Part shown: piece after piece, positions 57,974-64,000 of the stretch | Numbering within the stretch: the first letter of the stretch is position 1 | Layout of the letters: every line of letters starts with the position of its first letter | Source of the DNA: Jatrophihabitans sp. | GTDB lineage: Bacteria > Actinomycetota > Actinomycetes > Mycobacteriales > Jatrophihabitantaceae | DNA length: 64,000 bases | NCBI GenBank assembly: GCA_036389035.1 | Contig: DASVQQ010000011.1 | Span: 310,001 to 374,000 of the forward strand | Direction of reading: 5' to 3' | Position numbers and translations under genes: made by a program | Notes under the pieces: generated by a model | Told to the model about the DNA's origin: nothing | Database searches by the model: none | The model's input: the letters and a program-made list of their open reading frames with translations, nothing else

Positions 57974-58597
57974 TCAGTCGAACCGGGGGGCTTCGGTGCG
58001 AGTCCGCTTCAGCTCGAAGAAGTACGGGTAGTCGGCCAGCAGCCGGGTGCCGTCCCAGATCTTGACGGCGTCCTCGCCACGCGGGATCCGGGTCAGGACG
58101 GGGCCGAAGAAGGCCACCCCGTCGACGTGGATGACCGGCGTGCCCACCTCGAAGCCGACCGCGTCCATTCCCTCGTGGTGCGACTTGACCAGGGCCTCGT
58201 CGTAGTCCTCGGAGTCCGCGGCGTCGGCCAGCGACTCGGGCAACCCGACCTCGGTCAGCGCTTCCACGAGCGCCTGCCGGTCCAACTCGCGCTCCTGGTC
58301 GTGGCGCTTGGTTCCCAGCGCGGTGTAGAGGTCGCGCAGGCTGGCGTTGCCGCTGTGCTGCTCGGCGGCGATCGCGACCCGGACCGCTCCCCAGGCCCGA
58401 TCCATCATCGCGCGGTAGTTCTCGGGAAGGTCGCGGCCCTCGTTCAGCACCGACAGCGACATCACGTGAAAGCTCAGCTCGATGTCGCGTTGCTTCTCGA
58501 CCTCCAGGATCCACCGCGAGGTGACCCAGGCGAAGGGGCACGCGGGATCGAACCAGAAATCGACCTTCGCCCTGCTCTGCGTCGTGCCTGTCGTCAT
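57974..58597 (-). CDS. DsbA family protein, mycothiol-dependent nitroreductase type (Rv2466c-like)
   Basis: 207 residues. Thioredoxin-like fold with N-terminal [17 protein letters not shown] (about 12-28), where Cys-Pro-Phe-Ala is the redox motif and the second Cys is missing, as in the mycothiol-dependent group. [18 protein letters not shown] (about 160-177) carries the cis-proline. Homologues reduce nitro drugs and thiol mixed disulfides with mycothiol, so this supports a mycothiol-producing host. A 12-bp palindrome lies upstream, towards pepN. Confidence 0.92.
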   Translation of the reverse strand: MTTGTTQSRAKVDFWFDPACPFAWVTSRWILEVEKQRDIELSFHVMSLSVLNEGRDLPENYRAMMDRAWGAVRVAIAAEQHSGNASLRDLYTALGTKRHDQERELDRQALVEALTEVGLPESLADAADSEDYDEALVKSHHEGMDAVGFEVGTPVIHVDGVAFFGPVLTRIPRGEDAVKIWDGTRLLADYPYFFELKRTRTEAPRFD

Positions 58598-58639
58598 AGT
58601 GCAGCCCCCTGATCCATTAGTCGATGTGTGAAAAGATGC

Positions 58640-58651
58640 CCCTCATGAGGG
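58640..58651. promoter_or_regulatory. 12-bp perfect palindrome in a divergent promoter region
   Basis: CCCTCATGAGGG, 43 bp from the DsbA-like start and 48 bp from the pepN start. A candidate two-way operator. An AT-richer stretch (GTGTGAAAAGATG) precedes it. Confidence 0.4.
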
Positions 58652-58698
58652 CGTTATCACGCTCTTTCGCCTAACACCTCTCCAAGGAGCGGCATTCC

Positions 58699-61425
58699 GT
58701 GCCCAGTGTGCGCCCCGGGGACACCAGCGAGCTCGCCGGTGTCACCGACAGCTTCGACAGGAACTACCGGATCGACGCCAACACGGTCGCGATGCCCAAC
58801 CTGACACGCCAGGACGCCCGACACCGCGCCGAGTCGCTGCGGGTGGACAGCTACGACGTGCGGCTTGACCTGACCGGTCCCGACGGCGGGCCCAGCGAGC
58901 GCATCTTCCGCTGCCGCACCACCATCACCTTCACCGCCAAGCGGCCGGGAACCTCCACCTTTCTGGACGTGATCGCCGAGCGCTTTCACGAGGTCAGCCT
59001 GAACGGCCGGCCGGTCGACGTCAGCTGCTACGAGCCGGCCGAAGGGATCGTGCTGGCCGACCTGTCCGAGCACAACGTGGTGGTGGTCGACGCCGACCTG
59101 CTCTACACCACCAACGGCCAGGGCCTGCACCGGTTCGTCGACCCGATCGACGACGAGGTCTACCTCTACACCCAGTTCGAGACCACCGACTCCAAGCGGA
59201 TGTTCGCCTGCTTCGACCAGCCGGACCTCAAGGCCACCTTCACCCTGCACGTCACCGCCCCGGCGCACTGGAAGTTGATGTCCAACGGGGCGGTGACCGA
59301 GGTCGAGGACGCGGGCAATGAGCACAGCGACACCAGGACGACCCACTTCGCCACCACGCCGCGGCTGAGCACCTACATCACCGCACTGGTCGCGGGTCCG
59401 TACTTCGAGGCCACCGATCACCATGACGGCATCGACCTGGGGCTGTACTGCCGCGGCTCGCTGGCCGAGCACTTCGATCCCGACGAGCTTTTCACGATCA
59501 CCAAGCAGGGCTTCGACTGGTACCACCAGAACTTCGGCCACCGCTACGCCTTCGGCAAGTACGACCAGGTCTTCGTCCCGGAGTTCAACTCAGGGGCGAT
59601 GGAGAACGCCGCGTGCGTGACGCTGGTAGAGGACTACGTCTTCACCAGCCGGGTCACCGACGTGCGCAAGGAACGCCGGGCCACCACCGTCCTGCACGAG
59701 ATGGCCCACATGTGGTTCGGCAACCTGGTCACCATGCGGTGGTTCGAGGACCTCTGGCTGAACGAGTCCTTCGCCGAATGGGCCGCGGTCATCGCCCAGT
59801 CCCAGGCGACCGAGTGGACCGACTCCTGGACCACCTTCGCCAACGCCGAGAAGACCTGGGCCTACCGGCAGGACCAGTACCCCTCCACCCATCCGGTCGC
59901 CTGCGAGATACCCGACGCCGAGGCCGTCGAGGTCAACTTCGACGGCATCACCTACGCCAAGGGCGCCAGCGTCCTCAAGCAACTGGTGGCCTACGTCGGG
60001 CTGCCGCAGTTCCTGGCCGGGGTCAGGCAGTACTTCACCGACCACGCCTATGGCAACACCACCCTGACCGACCTGCTCGACGCGCTGAACGCGAGCTCGG
60101 GCCGCGAGCTGTCCGGTTGGGCCAAGCTCTGGGTCGAGACCAGCGGCATCAGCACCCTGTCGGCCGAGTACGAGGTGGACTCCGACGGCAGGTTCAGCTC
60201 GTTCGCGGTGCTGCAGGACGCCCCGCGTGACATTTCGCCCGACAACACCTTGCGCCCGCACCGGCTGGGCATCGGGCTCTACAACTACGACGAGGCCGGC
60301 AAGCTGCTGCGCACCCACCGGGTGGAGGTCGATGTCGACGGCGACCGGACCGAGATCGCCGAGCTGATCGGCCAGCACCGGCCCGACCTGGTGCTGCTCA
60401 ACGACGACGACCTCACCTACTGCAAGCTGCGGCTGGACGAGCACAGCCTGCACACGCTGCGCAACGGCGGGCTGGCCGCGTTGCAGGACTCGCTGGCCCG
60501 CACGCTGTGCTGGTCGGCGGCCTGGGAGATGGTGCGTGACTCGCAACTGGCCATCCGGCACTACCTGGAACTGGTGATCTCGGCCGCCGGCAGCGAGTCG
60601 GTGGTCGGCGTGGTGCAGGCGGTCAACAAGCACCTGCTGCAGGGCCTGGAGATGTACGCCGACCCGGAGTGGGCCCTCGGCGCCCGGGCCCGCTTCGCCG
60701 ACCTGGCGATCGCCAACGCCCGCGCGGCCGTGCCGGGCTCGGACCACCAGCTGGCCTGGGTGCAGGACCTGCTCACTTGCGCCGGCACCGACGAGCAGCT
60801 GGACTTCGTGGCCGGGCTGCTCTCGGGCGAGCAGCAACTGCAGGGCCTGACGGTGGACACCGAGCTGCGCTGGCTGATGCTGCGCGCCCTGGTGGCAGGC
60901 GGGCGGGCCGGCGAGGCCGAGATCGCGGCCGCCGCGGCCGATGACCCGTCGGCGGCCGGCGCCCGGGAGGCGGCGACCGCCCGGGCCCGGATCCCCACCG
61001 CCGAGGCCAAGGCCGCGGCCTGGCCGCTGGCCACCCAGGACTCGACGCTGAGCACCGCGGTGATGAAGGCGGTGCGGATCGGATTCCGCGATCCGTGGCA
61101 GCCCGAGCTGCTGGCGCCCTACACGGCCAGGTTCTTCGAGGAGGCGGCCGGAATCTGGGACCGCCACACCGCCGAGACCGCCAAGGGCATCATCATCGGG
61201 CTCTTCCCGTCCTGGTCCAGCGCCATCGACGAGCAGACGGTGCGGCTGGCCGATGAGTTCCTGGCCGACACCAGCCGGCCCGGCGCCCTGCGGCGGCTGA
61301 TCAGCGAGGGCCGCTCCGAGGTCGTCCGGGCACTGCGCGCCCGCGCGGTCGACACCGCCGCCGGTCGCGAGGCCTTGGAAGACGACACCCTGTCGGACTG
61401 CGCCGTATGCCGGAGCGACGGCTGA
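58699..61425 (+). CDS. pepN: Aminopeptidase N (M1 family)
   Basis: 908 residues. Zinc aminopeptidase that removes N-terminal residues from peptides in the cytosol. Substrate-binding SGAMENAACVT (about 299), zinc site HEMAHMWFGN (about 332) with the third ligand Glu in NESFAEWAA (about 355), and a C-terminal ERAP1-like helical domain (about 540-880). GTG 58699 has a perfect AAGGAG 9 nt upstream; this adds 31 residues before the family's usual MPNLTRQDARHRA start at 58792, which lacks a ribosome binding site. No signal peptide. Confidence 0.95.
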   Translation: MPSVRPGDTSELAGVTDSFDRNYRIDANTVAMPNLTRQDARHRAESLRVDSYDVRLDLTGPDGGPSERIFRCRTTITFTAKRPGTSTFLDVIAERFHEVSLNGRPVDVSCYEPAEGIVLADLSEHNVVVVDADLLYTTNGQGLHRFVDPIDDEVYLYTQFETTDSKRMFACFDQPDLKATFTLHVTAPAHWKLMSNGAVTEVEDAGNEHSDTRTTHFATTPRLSTYITALVAGPYFEATDHHDGIDLGLYCRGSLAEHFDPDELFTITKQGFDWYHQNFGHRYAFGKYDQVFVPEFNSGAMENAACVTLVEDYVFTSRVTDVRKERRATTVLHEMAHMWFGNLVTMRWFEDLWLNESFAEWAAVIAQSQATEWTDSWTTFANAEKTWAYRQDQYPSTHPVACEIPDAEAVEVNFDGITYAKGASVLKQLVAYVGLPQFLAGVRQYFTDHAYGNTTLTDLLDALNASSGRELSGWAKLWVETSGISTLSAEYEVDSDGRFSSFAVLQDAPRDISPDNTLRPHRLGIGLYNYDEAGKLLRTHRVEVDVDGDRTEIAELIGQHRPDLVLLNDDDLTYCKLRLDEHSLHTLRNGGLAALQDSLARTLCWSAAWEMVRDSQLAIRHYLELVISAAGSESVVGVVQAVNKHLLQGLEMYADPEWALGARARFADLAIANARAAVPGSDHQLAWVQDLLTCAGTDEQLDFVAGLLSGEQQLQGLTVDTELRWLMLRALVAGGRAGEAEIAAAAADDPSAAGAREAATARARIPTAEAKAAAWPLATQDSTLSTAVMKAVRIGFRDPWQPELLAPYTARFFEEAAGIWDRHTAETAKGIIIGLFPSWSSAIDEQTVRLADEFLADTSRPGALRRLISEGRSEVVRALRARAVDTAAGREALEDDTLSDCAVCRSDG

Positions 61426-61602
61426 GCTAACGCCTGGCCAGGCTTACGCCGCGCTCACGCGTTCGAGGAGGTCGACCGGAGGAGGGCCAGCCCCAAGCGC
61501 TGGAGAGTCTGCATTGCTTGGAAGCTCTACCTCGCAGCGAGCAAACCTGCTTGCCCGAAAGACCGAAGCGGCTAGGGGTTTCACCTCAGCCGGTTTCTAG
61601 TT

Positions 61603-62232
61603 TCAGGACCTAGACTGCGCGAAGGCATCCTTCGAGTCCCCGGGTTCGGTCGCTGGGCTCAGATCGCGTGCTGCGGTCGCACGGGATGGTGTCAGACGCC
61701 ACCTGCCCCCCTCCGACCGCAAGGCGACGACCCTTCCGCTCTCCAGCTGCGGATCGGCTTCGTCGAACCACCGAACCTCGGACGGGTCCCACAGCCGGCT
61801 GCCCACCTGCACTACCTCGTGATAGACGAGCACGCGTCCTATCCACGTCAGCGGGGCTCCAGCTACACGCCACATTTCGTGCCAGTGCTCCCGGTGCAGC
61901 GGCGCCGGTAATATTGCAGCAGACACACGGGAGTGGGGCACGCCAGCCGCGTCCATTAACAGCGAGGCCACGAACGCGTGGACGCCGCAATCTCCGACCG
62001 GCCCGTCGGCCGTCAGGAGCTCGCACCACGTGACGGGCCACGCCAGCGGGCTCCATGGCAACACCTCAGGGACAGCTGCCAGGCGAGCTCCTGTGCCGCG
62101 CCGACGCAGGAGCTCCGACAAGATGGCTCGCCGGGCCGCGACACAGCACTCGCGATCGTGGCTGGCCACCAGCGAGGTCGGCAACGCGTCGAACTGTTGC
62201 AGGTCGCCGGCCCAGTGCGGCGGCATGATCAC
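61603..62232 (-). CDS. Transglutaminase-like cysteine hydrolase
   Basis: 209 residues with a papain/transglutaminase-type core: Cys in GPVGDCGVHAFVASLL (about 81), His in HREHWHEMWRV (about 115) and Asp in SRLWDPSEVRWF (about 148), in the right order and spacing. It also has an N-terminal HDRECCVAARRAILSE segment. No signal peptide. ATG 62232 overlaps the stop of the upstream ATP-grasp/decarboxylase fusion (ATGA), so the two products are coupled. It may act as a protease, amidase or acyltransferase; transglutaminase-like proteins maturing peptides are known from lasso peptide and other pathways, but the similarity here is only to the generic fold. Confidence 0.75.
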   Translation of the reverse strand: MIMPPHWAGDLQQFDALPTSLVASHDRECCVAARRAILSELLRRRGTGARLAAVPEVLPWSPLAWPVTWCELLTADGPVGDCGVHAFVASLLMDAAGVPHSRVSAAILPAPLHREHWHEMWRVAGAPLTWIGRVLVYHEVVQVGSRLWDPSEVRWFDEADPQLESGRVVALRSEGGRWRLTPSRATAARDLSPATEPGDSKDAFAQSRS

Positions 62233-64000
62233 GACGATCGCCCCCGGCCGAAGGCGTAGGCCATCGACGTGTCGTAACCGCCGGCCCGGCCGATGGCAAG
62301 TTGACTACCCGTAGCCACCGCCGACAGGTCCAGCCCCTTTGCCACGATGTCCTCCTCCATGCAGGAACGGCCGAGGATCAACTGGTTCCCCGGCCCGACC
62401 GGGTGCCAGCACGCCGCCACCTCGTCCCAGGCGGCCACCGGATGGGGCCATGCCGGCGCCTCCGGGAGCTCGGCGATCGAGGCGTCGACGATGACATGCC
62501 CGTCGTCTCGCACGAGCAGAACCGTGGTGAGAACAGTTCCGGCACCTTCGACCAGCATCCGGCCGGGCTCGACCACCAGCCTGGTGTGCGCATCGAGAAA
62601 ACCGGCAAGGCGTCGGCGGAGCTCGGTCACGGCGATCCCGTATTGCCGCAGATCCCGCGCCCGCCAGCCACCGCCCACGTCGAGCAGGGCCGGTGCGGTG
62701 CCTAGCCGTTCGGCGAAATGGGCGGCGACCTCCAACGACGAGGTCGCGGTCTCGATCCAGCGTTCGGTTCCGATGCTTGCCTGGGAGTGATGGAACGACA
62801 GACCCCAGTGCGAGCCCAGCCGGTGGCAGATCTCTGCGATCAACGGGACCGCCTCCGCGAGACTGTCGCTGTCGTCGAAGGTTTCGCCGAAGCGGCTGTC
62901 GAGTGCCGAACTCGTGGCACGGATGCCGAAGACTCCCGCTTTCACCTGGATGCGACCCGACCGCAGTTGGTCCAGCAGGATGCGCAACTCGGGCACGGAG
63001 TCGGCAAAGACAGCGGCGCAGGCGTACTCGTTCCGGGCCGGCCACCACTTTGCCGGGCCGTTCAGCACGATGTCCGACGAGCCGAACCCGGCAGCGACGG
63101 CGAGGTCGTACTCGTCCCCAGTGATCACATCGACCCACAATCCGAGCCGGTGCGCAAGTTCGAGCAGGCGCGGGTCCGGGTTCGTCTTGGTGCTGAGTGC
63201 GATCTGCGTCGGGGCCGCGGGGGGCAGTGCAGCCCGGAGTCGGTCCACCTGCGTCTCGACGAACTCCAGGTCGAGATGGCGTACGGGCGTCGGCACAGCG
63301 TGCTCGGGCTTCAGTCGCCCCAATGTCGTCGCGAAGTCCTCGGAGAAGGTGTACCAGGTCCTCGCGTCGTGCTTCCGTTGCGGGGGCACACCCCTCCGTC
63401 GTGACAGCAGCGGCATCCCGCTTGGGTGCTTACCGATAGAAGTGGAGTTGTCGTCCGACTTCCACTGTTGGGCTGCCATCGGGAGAGCCGGCTGCTGGGC
63501 TATCTCGTGAACGACCCGGACGAAGGCGGAGGCCTGCGAGCCGGAGTTCGGCGGAAGATTGACAAGAAGGGCCGGCAGGTTGAAACCACAGAGACTGCTG
63601 CCGTGAATCCAGGCCGGAAACCGAGGGTTGACCTCGAGAAGTACATTCCGACCCTCCCAGTCGACGATCATCTCCATTTCGCCGCCGCCATTCCAGGAAG
63701 TCGCGGTGACGAAGGCGTCGAGCCGGCTCGCCAACTCCTCCGGTACGGGGCGCACCGCGCCGGCCCAGGTCTTGCCGCTCTCGGTGGTGTCGAGCTTGAT
63801 CATGAGGGCCGCTCCACGCAGCCGACCGGAACGAGCGGCGAAAGCCAGCGCCAGTTCTTGGCCGGCAACATGCTCCTCCGCATGCCACCCCCTGCCCCAC
63901 CGGGTCTGCACCGAGCGCGCGTGGGACAGGGCCTCTCTGAGGTCGTGCACGTGCTTGGCCTCGTAATTGGGGCCCTTCACCCAGACGTCATAGCCATGCG
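62229..64000 (-). CDS. ATP-grasp/PLP-dependent decarboxylase fusion (partial)
   Basis: About 590 residues are visible and the frame is open at the right edge (HGYDVWVKGPNYEAKHV), so the N-terminus is missing. First part (63.4-64 kb): end of an ATP-grasp ligase, with GQELALAFAARSGR, WNGGGEMEMIVDWEGR and metal-binding LLEVNPRFPAW. Second part: a complete fold-III PLP decarboxylase (ornithine/diaminopimelate type) with Schiff-base Lys in ALSTKTNPD (codon 63186-63188), LSFHHSQASIG, LLDVGGGW, VVEPGRMLV, Cys in GRSCMEEDIVAKG (codon 62361-62363) and GGYDTSMAYAFG. All active-site residues I can check are present. Joining an amino-acid ligase to an amino-acid decarboxylase, coupled to a transglutaminase-like protein, suggests a peptide- or amine-containing natural product. 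Confidence 0.8.
   Translation of the reverse strand, partial: HGYDVWVKGPNYEAKHVHDLREALSHARSVQTRWGRGWHAEEHVAGQELALAFAARSGRLRGAALMIKLDTTESGKTWAGAVRPVPEELASRLDAFVTATSWNGGGEMEMIVDWEGRNVLLEVNPRFPAWIHGSSLCGFNLPALLVNLPPNSGSQASAFVRVVHEIAQQPALPMAAQQWKSDDNSTSIGKHPSGMPLLSRRRGVPPQRKHDARTWYTFSEDFATTLGRLKPEHAVPTPVRHLDLEFVETQVDRLRAALPPAAPTQIALSTKTNPDPRLLELAHRLGLWVDVITGDEYDLAVAAGFGSSDIVLNGPAKWWPARNEYACAAVFADSVPELRILLDQLRSGRIQVKAGVFGIRATSSALDSRFGETFDDSDSLAEAVPLIAEICHRLGSHWGLSFHHSQASIGTERWIETATSSLEVAAHFAERLGTAPALLDVGGGWRARDLRQYGIAVTELRRRLAGFLDAHTRLVVEPGRMLVEGAGTVLTTVLLVRDDGHVIVDASIAELPEAPAWPHPVAAWDEVAACWHPVGPGNQLILGRSCMEEDIVAKGLDLSAVATGSQLAIGRAGGYDTSMAYAFGRGRSS

Overview
The window comes from a high-GC actinobacterium. 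Supporting evidence: very GC-rich third codon positions, a tig-clpP1-clpP2-clpX cluster with two ClpP paralogues, a mreB-mreC-mreD-pbp2-rodA cluster next to ndk-DUF4233-folC-valS, ANTAR regulators, a mycothiol-dependent-nitroreductase-type DsbA protein, an Rv3235-like protein beside secA, and a wax ester synthase/DGAT. The mre genes suggest a spore- or mycelium-forming or otherwise rod-like lineage (Frankiales/Jatrophihabitans-like by overall feel), but the sequence does not allow a genus call. No rRNA, CRISPR array, insertion sequence or phage module was seen.

Layout. 1-6.7 kb: a truncated WS/DGAT, a CpaB/CpaE-like pair without other Tad pilus genes, an excisionase-type HTH protein, a lipoprotein, and a LysM protein translationally coupled to an Rv3235-family protein. 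6.7-25.3 kb: almost entirely minus-strand housekeeping genes (secA, nadD, gltD, a secreted trypsin-like protease, proA-proB-obg-rpmA-rplU-rne, and two radical-SAM-linked proteins), with one plus-strand double GNAT acetyltransferase. 25.3-31.2 kb: accessory genes (a secreted protein, a CGNR regulator divergent from an EamA exporter, and a DUF1501/DUF1800 pair). 31.2-48.4 kb: cell-shape genes, then ndk-folC-valS, a RIO-type kinase and the Clp/trigger factor cluster. 48.4-48.8 kb: tRNA-Pro and tRNA-Gly.

48.8-64 kb is accessory. It holds an HTH protein with a well-formed promoter flanked by a 12-bp inverted repeat, followed by a twice-frameshifted AbiEii-like nucleotidyltransferase. Next come a four-gene GAF/ANTAR stress-signalling block, a PhzF-like isomerase, a coupled PAP2-P450 pair, the truncated front half of a probable PP2C phosphatase, rpiB, a DsbA-like reductase and pepN. 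At the right edge is a two-gene operon cut by the window: an ATP-grasp/PLP-decarboxylase fusion overlapping a transglutaminase-like protein. This is the best candidate for an undescribed biosynthetic system.

Two genome-scale habits stand out. Short GC-rich tandem repeats sit at three convergent gene junctions, two of them starting in the stop codon. In-frame 15-18 bp repeats also extend the ends of several otherwise conserved proteins. Start codons were often chosen downstream of the longest ORF, using 4-bp stop/start overlaps, ribosome binding sites and signal peptides.
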